Source of the DNA: Lachnospiraceae bacterium UBA3732
Lineage (GTDB): Bacteria; Bacillota; Clostridia; Lachnospirales; Lachnospiraceae
Direction: 5' to 3'
NCBI GenBank assembly: GCA_002372545.1
Contig: DFHD01000045.1
Location: forward strand, 18,013-82,012
DNA: 64,000 nt
Below the pieces are notes generated by a model. The model was not told where the DNA came from. It made no database searches and saw only the letters and a list, made by a program, of their open reading frames with translations. Position numbers and translations under genes: made by a program. Of the stretch, positions 34,180 through 45,300 are shown piece by piece. How positions within the stretch are numbered: the first letter of the stretch is position 1; each line of letters starts with the position of its first letter.

Positions 34180-34229
34180 CGCGAAAGTAATCGCTTCGCA
34201 GGAGAATGGAAGTAAGGCGGGAGAAGAAT

Positions 34230-36074
34230 ATGCAGCTGAGTGAGGAACAGGAGGCGTGCTGTGACTGGTTTCGCGGTCCGCTTCTCTGTCTGGGAACGCC
34301 CGGAGCAGGGAAGACAACGGTGATCGTGAACCGGGTCATGCGCCTTACGGAAAAATATCATATTCCGGAAAAGGAAATCCTGGTCATCACCTTCACCAGA
34401 GCCGCTGCGAAGGAGATGGAAACCAGGTATATCCGGATGTCCGGAAAAAAGCAGACCGGCGTAAGATTTTCCACTTTTCATTCTTTTTTTTACTGGATCC
34501 TGCGGACGGCTTATCCGAAGGGGAAGGAATTAAAGGTCCTTCCCCAGAATGAAGCGAAGCTCATGATGATGCAGATTCTGAAGGAAATCCTGATGGAGGA
34601 GGGAGATCAGGGTGAGCTTGCGGACAGTGTGCTCCGGCAGCTTGACCGGATCTCGGCGGACGGTATTGCTTTGGAAAACTATTACAGCACGGATATCGGT
34701 GAGACGGAATTCCGTCAGGCGGCATGGCGCTTTGCGGAAGAAAAAGGACGGCGCGGGACTGTGGATTTTAACGATATGTCCGGTGAGGCGCTCAGACTGC
34801 TTCGCGAGGTGCCCGAGATCAGAAGCCGGCTGCAGGAGTTATATCCCTTTATTCTCGTGGATGAGTATCAGGATACCAACCGTGTGCAGTATCAGGCTCT
34901 GAAGCTGCTTCTCGGAGAGGAAAAGAACCTGTTTGCGGTAGGCGATGATGACCAGTCGGTATACGGTTTCCGGGGCGGCCGGCCGGAGATCATGCTGTCC
35001 TTTAAAAAGGATTTTCCGGATGGAAAGATCATGGCGCTTTCAAGGAATTTCCGCTGCCCCGGCAAGGTGACGCTGTTATCCGACGGGCTGATCCGGCATA
35101 ACCGGAAACGTTATCCGAAGTCTCTTGTGGCGGCTTCGGGAACAAAGGGAACTGTCCGCTGTATACACGTCCGGGACAGAAGACAGGAAACAGACCAGCT
35201 GATCAAAGAAATCCTCCGCGCGGTGGAAGGGGGCGTGCCCTACCGGGAGATTGCCGTCCTCACCCGGACCAATAAAGGGGCAGAGGGACTCATCTTTCAG
35301 CTGGATGCTTATGATATCCCCTTTTATCTGAAGGAAAGACCGGTTACCTTCTTTTCCGGCATTGCTGTGCGGCCGGTGATCGCCTTTCTGCGGTGGCTTT
35401 CCGGAGACCACAGCCGGAAGAATTTCATGCTCTTCATGAACCGTCCGGTCCGGTATATCCCCAGAAAGGTGCTGACGGACGAGATCGTGAATCTCAGGGC
35501 GCTGTATTGGACGGTACAGGATACGCCATATCTTGCGGAGAATGTGGAGGAGCTGATCCGGGATTTGGAGGCGGCGCGGCCGCTCACCCCCAATGCAGCT
35601 GTCACCTATTTCCGCACGGTTATGGGGTACGATGAATATCTGCAGACACTTGCCCGTGACAGAAATCTGTATTATGATGAGATGAGCGACCGGCTGGAGG
35701 ATCTGCTGGCCTTTACGGCAGATACACCGGATTACCCCTCGTTTTTTGATAAAATGAGCCGGATGGAACAGCTGATGCGGGAGCATGGAGAGGAAAACCG
35801 CGACGCAGTGCAGCTGATGACGATGCACGGAGCCAAAGGTCTGGAATTTGACGAGGTACATATTCCGGACCTCTATGAAGGCTCTATTCCCTACAGAAGG
35901 GCAAAAAGCCCGGATGAAGTGGAAGAGGAACGCAGGCTTCTGTATGTGGGGATGACGAGAACGAAGAAGACCTTGCATTTATATGTACCGGATTACGTAA
36001 GAGATAAACCCTCGGAACCCTCGCGGTTTCTGAGAGAATTGGAGGAAACAGCAAATGGAAGTAAGATCTCTTGA
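34230..36074 (+). CDS. UvrD/Rep-type superfamily 1A helicase
   Basis: A 614-residue DNA helicase. Motif Ia/Walker A is GTPGAGKTTVIVNRV, motif II VDEYQDTNRVQYQ, motif III GDDDQSVYGFRGG, motif IV region and motif V TMHGAKGLEFDEVHI, with motif VI YVGMTRTKK. It lacks the long C-terminal tail of PcrA (about 740 residues), so it is a short UvrD-like paralogue. The ATG at 34230 has GGGAG 6 nt upstream; an in-frame ATG at 34206 lies too close to AGGAG. It overlaps the chorismate mutase gene by 20 nt. Confidence 0.9.
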   Translation: MQLSEEQEACCDWFRGPLLCLGTPGAGKTTVIVNRVMRLTEKYHIPEKEILVITFTRAAAKEMETRYIRMSGKKQTGVRFSTFHSFFYWILRTAYPKGKELKVLPQNEAKLMMMQILKEILMEEGDQGELADSVLRQLDRISADGIALENYYSTDIGETEFRQAAWRFAEEKGRRGTVDFNDMSGEALRLLREVPEIRSRLQELYPFILVDEYQDTNRVQYQALKLLLGEEKNLFAVGDDDQSVYGFRGGRPEIMLSFKKDFPDGKIMALSRNFRCPGKVTLLSDGLIRHNRKRYPKSLVAASGTKGTVRCIHVRDRRQETDQLIKEILRAVEGGVPYREIAVLTRTNKGAEGLIFQLDAYDIPFYLKERPVTFFSGIAVRPVIAFLRWLSGDHSRKNFMLFMNRPVRYIPRKVLTDEIVNLRALYWTVQDTPYLAENVEELIRDLEAARPLTPNAAVTYFRTVMGYDEYLQTLARDRNLYYDEMSDRLEDLLAFTADTPDYPSFFDKMSRMEQLMREHGEENRDAVQLMTMHGAKGLEFDEVHIPDLYEGSIPYRRAKSPDEVEEERRLLYVGMTRTKKTLHLYVPDYVRDKPSEPSRFLRELEETANGSKIS

Positions 36075-36333
36075 GGAGATCCGAAAGGATATTGACCGTG
36101 TAGACAGTATAATCAAAAAGGCTTTTCTGGAACGGATGTCTTATTCCCGGGAGGTTGCGCTCTGGAAAAAGGGAAAAAATGCGCCGGTATATCAGCCTGA
36201 CCGGGAGAAGGCGCTGATCGAGAGACTGACAGAGGATGTGGATCCGGCTTACAGGGCGGATTATGAGGCGCTGATCCGGGAAATCCTTAAGCTGAGCCGT
36301 GGTCTGCAGGAAAGAATACTGGAGGAGGAATGA
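36055..36333 (+). CDS. Chorismate mutase (AroQ type)
   Basis: A 92-residue all-helical protein starting EVRSLEEIRKDIDRVD (the conserved AroQ start in which Arg and Asp bind prephenate) with a VALWKKGKNAPVYQPDREK loop. It converts chorismate to prephenate for Phe/Tyr. No other aromatic gene is adjacent, although aroC lies at 57914. It overlaps the helicase by 20 nt and the ABC gene by 4 nt, so all are one translationally coupled unit. Confidence 0.85.
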   Translation: MEVRSLEEIRKDIDRVDSIIKKAFLERMSYSREVALWKKGKNAPVYQPDREKALIERLTEDVDPAYRADYEALIREILKLSRGLQERILEEE

Positions 36334-38045
36334 AGCTTTTTTTTCAATACATGAAGCATTATAAGGTGCCTTCTGTTCTGGCGCCCCTGTTCAAAATGCT
36401 GGAGGCTGTTTTTGAGCTTCTGGTTCCTCTTGTTGTGGCAAGGATGATCGACCGCGGCATCCAGACGGGCAACAGGCCTGAGCTGATCAAAAACGGGATC
36501 ATTCTCCTTATCCTGGCCATCGTGGGCCTTATGTTTTCTGTTACGGCCCAGTATTTTGCCGCCTATTCCGCCATGCATTCCGGTAAGGAGATCCGGGCAA
36601 GGCTCTTTTCCCATATTCAGCAGTTTTCCCACAGTGATCTGGACCGTGCGGGGACCTCAACGCTGATCACGCGGATGACCAGCGATGTTACCCAGGTACA
36701 GTCCGGAATTAATATGATGCTGCGTCTTTTTCTCCGTTCCCCCTTTATTGTTCTGGGGGCGGTGATCATGGCTTTTGTCGTAGATGTGAGAGCTGCGATG
36801 ATCTTTGTTGTCGTGCTTCCCGTCCTTTCGCTGATCGTATTCTATATTGTATTTCATACCGTTCCGATGTACAGGGACGCCCAGAAAAAGCTGGATAAGC
36901 TGACGCTTCTTTCCAAGGAGGGGATATCCGGTGCCAGAGTGATCCGGGCCTTTCATCGGGAGGAAAAGGAATATGCGGATTTTTCCGCCGAGACGGAGGA
37001 GCTTTTCCTGATACAGAGAAAAGTGGGCCGTCTTTCCATGCTGATGAATCCGGTTTCGCTGGTGATCATTAATCTCGGTATCGCAGCCATTATCTATTAC
37101 GGCGGTCTCCGGGTCCGTGTGGGAACCCTCACCCGCGGCGATGTGGTTGCGCTGACCAATTATATGTCCCAGATTCTGGTGGAGCTGGTGAAGTTTGCCA
37201 ATCTCATTGTGATCGTCAGCAAGGCTGCCGCATCGGCAAAGCGGGTTGAAGAGATCATGAATATCAGGCCGTCCATGGAGTGGAAGAACGAGGGGCCTGT
37301 GATCCGTAAGGATGCTCCCGTGATCAGCTTCCGTGATGCGGAGCTGACCTATTCCGGAGATGCGGAGCCCTCGCTTTCCGGTATCAGCCTTTCTCTTAAA
37401 TCCGGTGAAACGCTGGGCATTATCGGAGGTACAGGCTCGGGAAAGTCTACGCTTGTCAGTCTGATCCCCAGGTTTTATGATGTGACAGCGGGAGAGGTCC
37501 TGCTTTACGGTGTCAATATAAAGGATTATCCGAAGGAAAGCCTGAGAAGGCGGATCGGTCTTGTTCCCCAGAAGGCGGTTCTTTTCGGGGGCACGATCAA
37601 GGATAATCTTCTGGAAGCAAGGGATGACGCGACCGAAGAGGAAATGTGGGAGGCGCTCGAAGACGCCCAGGCCGGCTTTGTGCATGATCTGGACGGCGGC
37701 CTTTCTTATACGCTTTCACGGGGAGGCAGCAACCTTTCCGGCGGTCAGAGACAGCGTCTTACCATTGCGAGAGCCCTGATCCGCCGGCCGGAGATCCTGA
37801 TCCTGGACGACAGTGCATCCGCACTGGACTTTGCTACAGACGCCGCACTCAGAAAATCGCTGAAAAAGCATGAGTCTGAGCGCGTGACGATACTGGTTTC
37901 CCAAAGGGTTTCTGCTATCCGGAATGCAGACCGGATACTCGTTCTGGATAACGGCAGGCCCGCCGGACTCGGCAGCCACGCGGAGCTTCTGCGGAATTCG
38001 GAGCTTTACCGGGAAATCGTGGAATCTCAGGAAAAGGAGGCGTAG
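36330..38045 (+). CDS. ABC exporter half, degenerate NBD subunit
   Basis: A 571-residue half-transporter. Six membrane segments fill residues 1-310. Its ATPase domain has Walker A GGTGSGKST, signature LSGGQRQRLTIARAL, but Walker B ends LILDDSASALD: the catalytic Glu is Asp, as in the degenerate-site subunit of heterodimeric exporters such as BmrC/TM287. The H-loop position reads LVSQRVS, with Gln in place of His. Partner at 38047. Substrate unknown (multidrug or lipid). Confidence 0.92.
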   Translation: MKLFFQYMKHYKVPSVLAPLFKMLEAVFELLVPLVVARMIDRGIQTGNRPELIKNGIILLILAIVGLMFSVTAQYFAAYSAMHSGKEIRARLFSHIQQFSHSDLDRAGTSTLITRMTSDVTQVQSGINMMLRLFLRSPFIVLGAVIMAFVVDVRAAMIFVVVLPVLSLIVFYIVFHTVPMYRDAQKKLDKLTLLSKEGISGARVIRAFHREEKEYADFSAETEELFLIQRKVGRLSMLMNPVSLVIINLGIAAIIYYGGLRVRVGTLTRGDVVALTNYMSQILVELVKFANLIVIVSKAAASAKRVEEIMNIRPSMEWKNEGPVIRKDAPVISFRDAELTYSGDAEPSLSGISLSLKSGETLGIIGGTGSGKSTLVSLIPRFYDVTAGEVLLYGVNIKDYPKESLRRRIGLVPQKAVLFGGTIKDNLLEARDDATEEEMWEALEDAQAGFVHDLDGGLSYTLSRGGSNLSGGQRQRLTIARALIRRPEILILDDSASALDFATDAALRKSLKKHESERVTILVSQRVSAIRNADRILVLDNGRPAGLGSHAELLRNSELYREIVESQEKEA

Positions 38046-38046
38046 G

Positions 38047-39777
38047 ATGAAAAAGAAAACCATTCATCAGATCATGACCATCCTGAAGCCGCATAAGGTC
38101 CGCATCATCCTTTCGTTTCTCCTTGCCTTTGTGACGGTGATCCTTCAGCTGCTTATCCCGATCCTTATCGGAAGGGGCGTGGATATCCTGGGGAAAGACG
38201 GATTTAAAATGGCAGAGCTGGACCGTTTGGTCCTTGTGATGGCAGCTGTGATCTTTCTTGCGGCCCTTACCCAGTGGATCATGGGCCGGATCAATAATCA
38301 CATTACGATCTCTGCCTCCAGAGAAACCAGAAAGAAGCTGTTCGGCAAGCTGGGCAATCTTTCCATCCGTGATATTGACAGGATGCCGGGAGGAGATTTT
38401 GTCTCGCGCATCATTACCGATGTGGATACTCTTTCAGACGGACTTCTGATGGGCTTCACCCAGCTTTTTTCCGGTATCATCACCATTCTGTTCACACTGT
38501 TTTTCATGTTTTCCGTGGATGTGAAGATCAGCCTCGTTGTGGTGCTCCTTACGCCGATGTCTATTCTGGTGGCCGGGTTTATCTCACGGAATATCTTTGA
38601 TTATTTTCATAAGCAGTCGGTCCTCAGGGGCAGTATGACTGATCTTATTGACGAGACCATCGGAAATGAAAAGCTTGTGCAGACATTTTCCCTTGAAAAC
38701 CGGCGTACGGAGGCCTTTTCCGAAAGTAACCGCCTTCTGACGGAGGCCAGTTTAAAGGCAACCTTTATGTCTTCCCTGGTCAATCCCTCCACCCGGTTCA
38801 TCAACAACATGATCTATGCGCTGGTCGCACTGATCGGAGCCATCACGGTAATGAAGACAGGCCGCCTCACGGTTGGTGAGCTGACCATTTTTCTGGGCTA
38901 TGCCATGCAGTACGGAAAGCCCTTTAATGAAATCTCCGGCGTCATGACTGAACTCGAGAACGCCGCTGCCTCCTGTGACCGGGTGTTCCAGCTTCTGGAG
39001 CAGAAGGACGAAGAGGAGACGGGCGAAGAGCTTCTGAGCGATCCCAGGGGTGAAGTGGAATTTAAAAATGTTTACTTTTCCTATACGCCTGAGCAGCATC
39101 TGATCGAGGATTTTTCATTGAAGGTAAAACCGGGCATGCGGGTGGCTATAGTCGGGCCTACGGGCTGCGGAAAAAGTACGCTGATCAATCTTCTGATGCG
39201 GTTTTACGATGTGGACCGGGGAAGCATACTGGTGGATGGCCGGGATATCCGCGAGGTGACAAGGGATTCCCTGCGCCGCTCCTACGGTATGGTCCTGCAG
39301 GAAACCTGGCTGAAATGCGGGACGGTGCGGGAGAATATCTGCTACGGCGGAGAGGCCGCGGATGAGGAGGTTATTGCGGCGGCGAGGTTTACCCATGCGG
39401 ATTCCTTTATCCGCCGGCTGCCCAAAGGGTATGATACAGTGATCACAGAGGGAGGAGGAGAGCTTTCGCAGGGGCAAAGACAGCTTCTTTGTATTACCAG
39501 AGTTTTGATGACCCATCCGGCTATGCTCATTCTGGATGAGGCGACATCCTCCATTGATACGCGCACGGAGCACAGAGTGCAGCGGGCGTTTGCCAAAATG
39601 ATGCAGGGCCGCACCAGCTTTGTTGTCGCCCACCGCCTTTCGACCATCCGGGAAGCGGATCTGATCCTCGTGATGAAGGATGGTAACATTATCGAACAGG
39701 GAACGCATAAGGAGCTTCTGGCCCGCGGCGGCTTCTACAGTCAGCTGTACCGCAGCCAGTTTGAAGCGGCAGGCTGA
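38047..39777 (+). CDS. ABC exporter half, catalytic NBD subunit
   Basis: A 576-residue half-transporter with six membrane segments. Walker A is GPTGCGKST, Walker B LILDEATSSID (with Glu) and the H-loop VVAHRLST. Its signature is LSQGQRQLL, deviating at the second position (Gln for Gly), as is usual in the consensus-site partner of asymmetric ABC dimers. The ATG at 38047 follows the upstream stop by 1 nt (TAGGATG). Together with 36330 it forms one heterodimer. Confidence 0.93.
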   Translation: MKKKTIHQIMTILKPHKVRIILSFLLAFVTVILQLLIPILIGRGVDILGKDGFKMAELDRLVLVMAAVIFLAALTQWIMGRINNHITISASRETRKKLFGKLGNLSIRDIDRMPGGDFVSRIITDVDTLSDGLLMGFTQLFSGIITILFTLFFMFSVDVKISLVVVLLTPMSILVAGFISRNIFDYFHKQSVLRGSMTDLIDETIGNEKLVQTFSLENRRTEAFSESNRLLTEASLKATFMSSLVNPSTRFINNMIYALVALIGAITVMKTGRLTVGELTIFLGYAMQYGKPFNEISGVMTELENAAASCDRVFQLLEQKDEEETGEELLSDPRGEVEFKNVYFSYTPEQHLIEDFSLKVKPGMRVAIVGPTGCGKSTLINLLMRFYDVDRGSILVDGRDIREVTRDSLRRSYGMVLQETWLKCGTVRENICYGGEAADEEVIAAARFTHADSFIRRLPKGYDTVITEGGGELSQGQRQLLCITRVLMTHPAMLILDEATSSIDTRTEHRVQRAFAKMMQGRTSFVVAHRLSTIREADLILVMKDGNIIEQGTHKELLARGGFYSQLYRSQFEAAG

Positions 39778-39805
39778 AAATGGATATTGCAGAGGGGATA
39801 GGAAT

Positions 39806-40753
39806 ATGAACGGCTCGAAAATGGATTATTATCTGGACAATATCTTCATGTACGGAAAGCAGGCGAAGGATATTTCCCTGGAATACAGGTCTGCAGTGGG
39901 TGAATTTGAAGATATTACCCACAGGGATGAGCCCTTGCGGATCATGAATGAGATCCGGGGGAGCTGCCGGAATTTTTTTCCGGCAAATCAGGATGAATAT
40001 CTGCGGAAGGAACTGCAAAGGGAATCCAAACGGTCCAAGTTCCCCCTGGGACTGTTTTTTCTGATCATCCTCGGCGCTTATCTGCTCCTTCACCTGGTGG
40101 CTTATATCAAAAAGGGCTATATCGTGAATGGGGCAGGGAATGAGCTGGCCATGCTTTTCGGCTCGTTCCTGGTTGCCGGTCTCCCTGCAGGGATCATACT
40201 CCTCATCAGAGGCGGTATGGTCCGGGACAATCCGGATTATCAGTACATGCAGAGGGCTTTTTCCTCTGATGTATGCATTCTGCCTCAGGGCCTCGCCGTG
40301 ATTACCCACGCTGCCGATTATCCGAAATATGAAAGGCTGATCAACCCCGCAGGGCAGTTCATGACGCCGGAGGTTTATCAGTCCTATCAGCAGCTTCTAT
40401 CCCGGCCTGGTCCGAAGAGTGTCAGTGAAAAGCTTCAGTTTGAGAAGTACTATGATCCGGCAAGGAACAGGGAATTTCCCTTTAATCAGTGCTTTATTCT
40501 GGACAGGATCAGCTATACCGAAAAGTGTGACGGGTATATGCGGATCGTGGGAAGCTGCCATATTTATTCCCTGGCACGTAAGCCCTTGGCCCAGTATCTT
40601 AACGACACGAACGTCAGGACGATCATATCCCGCTTCCATTTCTATCTGTATGGTTATAAGCAGCAGGCGGAGGTGATCGTGCCGCTGATCAAGGATCCTG
40701 AATTCGGGGATATGTGTAACCGGCTGCAGGCATCTGCTTCCGGACAGCGGTGA
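39806..40753 (+). CDS. Two-helix membrane protein of unknown family
   Basis: A 315-residue protein. The N-terminal 90 residues are soluble and acidic. Two hydrophobic segments lie at about 89-106 and 120-146 (LGLFFLIILGAYLLLHLVAY and ELAMLFGSFLVAGLPAGIILLI, named by region). A C-terminal cytoplasmic domain of 165 residues is rich in Tyr/Arg/Gln. I recognise no family. The ATG at 39806 follows GGGATAGGA. It lies 28 nt after the ABC gene. Confidence 0.75.
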   Translation: MNGSKMDYYLDNIFMYGKQAKDISLEYRSAVGEFEDITHRDEPLRIMNEIRGSCRNFFPANQDEYLRKELQRESKRSKFPLGLFFLIILGAYLLLHLVAYIKKGYIVNGAGNELAMLFGSFLVAGLPAGIILLIRGGMVRDNPDYQYMQRAFSSDVCILPQGLAVITHAADYPKYERLINPAGQFMTPEVYQSYQQLLSRPGPKSVSEKLQFEKYYDPARNREFPFNQCFILDRISYTEKCDGYMRIVGSCHIYSLARKPLAQYLNDTNVRTIISRFHFYLYGYKQQAEVIVPLIKDPEFGDMCNRLQASASGQR

Positions 40754-40825
40754 CACGGCAGGGATGCGCAGGACCAGGTTGGAATATACTTTTGATCAGG
40801 AAAATACGAAGGATAATGGGTATAC

Positions 40826-40854
40826 ATGACACATGAAAAAGAATGTGGTATAAT
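40826..40854 (+). promoter_or_regulatory. Promoter of the M18 aminopeptidase gene
   Basis: ATGACA (40826-40831), 17 nt, TATAAT (40849-40854); about 95 nt before the ATG. Confidence 0.65.
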
Positions 40855-40949
40855 GAACCGGAACGGCAACTGAAGATCTCTAAGGACTTGCTGAACAGCT
40901 GTCCCATAATCAGCGCAGTATGAATACTTTACATAAGGAGAATAGGATA

Positions 40950-42362
40950 ATGGAACGGAAAAATGCATGGCTTTCTTATGGTGAGAAGGATGTGGAGGCG
41001 CTGGAAGCGCTTTGTGAACGGTATAAGGATTATCTGAACAGGGGAAAGACCGAGCGGGAGGGTGTTTCCTATATTGTGGAAGCTGCCGAAAAGGCCGGAT
41101 ATGTATCTCTGGAAGAGATGATCGAAAAGGGTGAGCCGCTGAAAACGGGAGACAGGATATATGCCGTCTGCATGAAGAAGAGTGTGGCGCTTTTCCAGAT
41201 CGGACGGGAGCCGCTGGAGAAGGGTATGAATATTCTTGGTGCGCATATCGATTCTCCCCGTCTGGATGTAAAACAGAATCCGCTCTACGGCGACTCTGAC
41301 CTCGCTTATCTGGATACCCATTACTACGGCGGAATAAAGAAGTATCAGTGGGTAACCGTACCGCTGGCGCTTCACGGCGTCGTGGCGAAAACCGACGGCA
41401 GTGTGATCCCGGTAGTCATCGGCGAAGAGGAGGATGATCCGGTATTCTGCGTGACGGATATTCTGATCCATCTGGCACAGGATCAGATGGAAAAGAAGGC
41501 AGCGAAGGCTGTGGAAGGGGAAAACCTGGATCTTCTTTTCGGCTCCCGTCCTCTTAAGATCGAGGGAAAGAATGACGATCAGAAGAAGGATGGTCAGAAA
41601 AAAGATGGAGTGACCGAAAATATACTGGCCATTCTCAAGGAAAAATACGGAATGGAAGAGGAGGACTTCATGTCCGCCGAGTTCGAGATCGTTCCTGCCG
41701 GCAAGGCCAGGGATGGCGGTCTGGACCGCTCCATGATCATCGCCTACGGACAGGATGACAAGGTCTGCGCCTTCCTTTCTCTGGAAGCTATGCTGAAGGT
41801 GAGAGATTGTGAGCGTACATCCTGTACACTTCTTGTGGATAAAGAGGAGATCGGTTCGGTAGGCGCTACGGGCATGCAGTCCAGGTTCTTTGAAAATACG
41901 GTAGCGGAGCTGCTGCTTCTGGCCGGATATCAGGGAGATATCTTCCTGAAGCGATGTCTTTCCCGCTCCTGCATGCTTTCCTCCGACGTCAGTGCAGGCT
42001 TCGATCCCTTGTATGCTTCCTGCTTTGATAAGAAGAACGCAGCCTTCCTCGGAAGAGGGATGGTGTTCAATAAGTTTACCGGCGCCCGGGGAAAATCCGG
42101 TTCCAATGACGCCAATGCCGAGTATATCGGCAGGATTCGCGGCGTTCTGGAAAAGGAGGGCGTACATTACCAGACAGCCGAGCTTGGTAAAGTGGATCAG
42201 GGCGGCGGTGGAACCATTGCCTACATTCTGGCACTTTACGGCATGGAGGTCATTGACTGCGGCGTGGCCGTGCTTTCCATGCATGCGCCCTATGAGGTAA
42301 CCTCCAAGGCGGATATCTATGAAACAGAAAAGGGCTATGAAGCCTTTTTGAAAATGAATTAG
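40950..42362 (+). CDS. M18 family aminopeptidase
   Basis: A 470-residue dinuclear zinc aminopeptidase. Metal-ligand segments are GAHIDSPRLDV (His, Asp), LVDKEEIGSVG (catalytic and ligand Glu), SSDVSAGFDP and a late His in VLSMHAPYE. A Lys/Asp low-complexity stretch (DDQKKDGQKKDG) is inserted near residue 208. The ATG at 40950 has AAGGAG 8 nt upstream; an upstream ATG (40920) has none. Cytoplasmic peptide degradation. Confidence 0.92.
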   Translation: MERKNAWLSYGEKDVEALEALCERYKDYLNRGKTEREGVSYIVEAAEKAGYVSLEEMIEKGEPLKTGDRIYAVCMKKSVALFQIGREPLEKGMNILGAHIDSPRLDVKQNPLYGDSDLAYLDTHYYGGIKKYQWVTVPLALHGVVAKTDGSVIPVVIGEEEDDPVFCVTDILIHLAQDQMEKKAAKAVEGENLDLLFGSRPLKIEGKNDDQKKDGQKKDGVTENILAILKEKYGMEEEDFMSAEFEIVPAGKARDGGLDRSMIIAYGQDDKVCAFLSLEAMLKVRDCERTSCTLLVDKEEIGSVGATGMQSRFFENTVAELLLLAGYQGDIFLKRCLSRSCMLSSDVSAGFDPLYASCFDKKNAAFLGRGMVFNKFTGARGKSGSNDANAEYIGRIRGVLEKEGVHYQTAELGKVDQGGGGTIAYILALYGMEVIDCGVAVLSMHAPYEVTSKADIYETEKGYEAFLKMN

Positions 42363-42380
42363 TGTTTTTGATATGAACAG

Positions 42381-45300
42381 GTGATTGACAGCGTGAAACG
42401 AGGCAGCTGGAAAAAGTATATCTGGATCATTCTGGCCGGTATTCTCCTTTTGGGAGGACCCGGCTTTCTTCCCGTGAAAGCGGACGGCTCCATTCCTACG
42501 GATTATACCCAGATCTTATATGACCAGAACGACGGTCTCGGCAGCTCTGAGGTGAACTGTGTTTTCCAGAGTAACAGCGGCTATATCTGGGTCGGTACCG
42601 ACGGCGGTCTCTATCGCTATAATGGTTCTGAATTTCGGATCTTTAATCTCTGGGATACAGAGAGCGCGGACGTGTATTATATTAATGCTCTGTATCAGGA
42701 TTCTGCCGGAAGGCTCTGGGTAGCCACGGCAAATTACGGCCTGTTCTATATTCAGGGCAGTGTTGTTACCCATATGACGGACGAGTATTACAGCGGGCTG
42801 AAATGCGTTTACGATGTTTGTGAAAGCGAAGGCGGAGAGATTTATTTTGCCACAGCCTATGGCGTATACACCTTTAACGAGGAATACGGTTCCATGGAAC
42901 GGCTGGAGGAGCTGGCCCGTTATAATGTGCGGGGACTTGCGACGGCCAATGGCGAGGTATGGGGCATCTTCGACGGCAATACCATTTTCCGCATCAATAA
43001 AGAAGGCAGGATTATGGTAAGAGAGGCGTCCCTCTATACCTCGGAAGAACTTTCAGCCATTGCCTGCGGACCGGATGGAACGGTTTATATCGGTACCATC
43101 TCCAGCGAAGTGGTCGCAATGAAGGATTTTGGCAGGGCGGAGAAGCTTCGTTCCGGGCAGAACGGTATCAACTATATCTTCCCATACGGTCAGCGGATAT
43201 ATGTCTGTACCGATGCCGGTGTGGGCTACTTTGATGAAAACAGAGATTTCCATGCCATCCGGGATCTGGAAATGGACAGCTATATCTCTTCCATGATCGT
43301 GGATTATGAAGGAAATTACTGGTTTTCCTCCGAAAGAAGCGGGCTGCTCTTTCTGGGCAGAAGCAAATTCATGGATTATTCGACCCGCTATGGCATCCCG
43401 TCCAGCGCAGTGAACTGTATGGTCAGGATCGGGGAAAATGTGTATATCGGAACGGACGACGGACTGGTGATCCAGGGACCGGACCATGCGCCGATTCAGA
43501 ATGCGCTGACGGAATATGTGGCCGGCACAAGTATACGGGATATCCTGCAGGATGCTTCCGGAAATATCTGGGTCAGCACCTACAGAAAGTATGGTGTATT
43601 GAAGTGCACCCCGGCCGGAGAGATCACTGCCTATGGCAGAAACAGGAACCTGATCACCAATCTCGTAAACTGTACGACGCTGCTTTCCGACGGGACAATC
43701 GCTGTTGGTACCGAGGAAGGCATCAGCTTTATTTCTCCCGACGGAAATGTGAGCCGGAATATTCTGGCCGAGGACGGGCTGGAGAATCCCAATATCCTGG
43801 CAATCTGTCAGACAAAGGATGGAACGATATATGCCGGAAGCGACGGCGGCGGTCTGTATTCGATCCGCGGAGACGAGCTGACGAATTACAGAACAGAGGA
43901 CGGCCTTACATCGGATGTGATCACCTGCTTTGCAGAGGGGGAAAGCGGTCTCTGGATCGGCACCGCCAGTGGTCTTACCTACATGGGGGAGACGCTCCGG
44001 TCTGTTTCCAATATTGATTATTCCAACAATATTTATAACCTTATGTATAGGGGTGGAAGGCTGTATATTACCGGCTCAAAGGGAATCCTGTCGGCGGATG
44101 AGACCGATCTGCTGAAGGCCGGCGGCCTATCCGAGCGTTATTATTCCGCAGGTGACGGTTTATCCAAAAAGCTTACCCAGTTCTCCCGGAACATGATGGA
44201 TGAGGACGGGAGCATATATCTTTGCTGTGATACCGGTATCCTGCAGTTCAGAACGGTTGACCATTATGTGAATTCCACAGCGCCGAAGCTTACGGTGTCC
44301 GAGGTCAATGTGGATGGAGAGACCTATTCCTTTGATCAGATCGGCGGCGGCCTGACGGTTCCCGCGAATACCCAGAGAATATCCATCAGCTTTTCGGTCC
44401 TCAGCTATACGAACCGGGAAAATATAGAGGTGAAGTACAAGCTGAACGGCTTCGATACCGGAACGGAGATCCTTTCCGGAAGCGATAAGCTTCAGGCGGT
44501 TTATACGAACCTGGATGGCGGAAGCTATACCCTGACCGTAACGGCAGTCAACGGCGACGGCGTAGCCAGTGAGAATGAGATTTCCTTCCGCATCGATAAG
44601 AAGGAGGGCTTTTTCGAAAGACCCAATGTCCGGATCGCCTTTGTGGCGGCCGGTGTACTTTTGCTCCTGCTGATCGTCTTGCTTTTCCACCGGATCAGAA
44701 GACAGTTCCGGGATAAAAATCTGGAGCTGGAAAAGCTGTCCCAGGAACATGAGGATATCGTAAAATCCAATACGGCCAAGAACGATTATCTTGCAAGGAT
44801 CAGTAACGAGATCAAGATCCCCATGAACGCCATCATCAGTATCGCGGATAAGATGATCAAGATGTCTTCCACGGATGATGAGGAAAAGAAGAGTCTCAGG
44901 ACAATCCTGGATACAGGAAATGATGTGATCAGCAAGGTGGATGAGACTATCCAGCTGGTAAGACTCGAATCGGGTGCGGTAACGGTAGCCAGCGAGCCCT
45001 ATTCCATGACTACGCTGCTCTGCGATATTTCCGACAGGATGGTGAATGTGCTGGCCGATCAGCCGGTAAAATTTCTGGTGGATGTGGGAAATCATATGCC
45101 TGACATCCTGATCGGTGATTATGAAAAAATGAAAAACGTGCTGGATATCCTGCTGGATAATGCGGTGCGTTTTACCAAGGAGGGCTCCATTACCCTCAGT
45201 GTGGAGGCCTTTGAGGCAGGCGAGAGAGAGAAGGCTGCAAGGCTGGTCATGTCTGTGGCGGATACGGGAACCGGTATTCTGGCAGACCAGCTGGAACACA

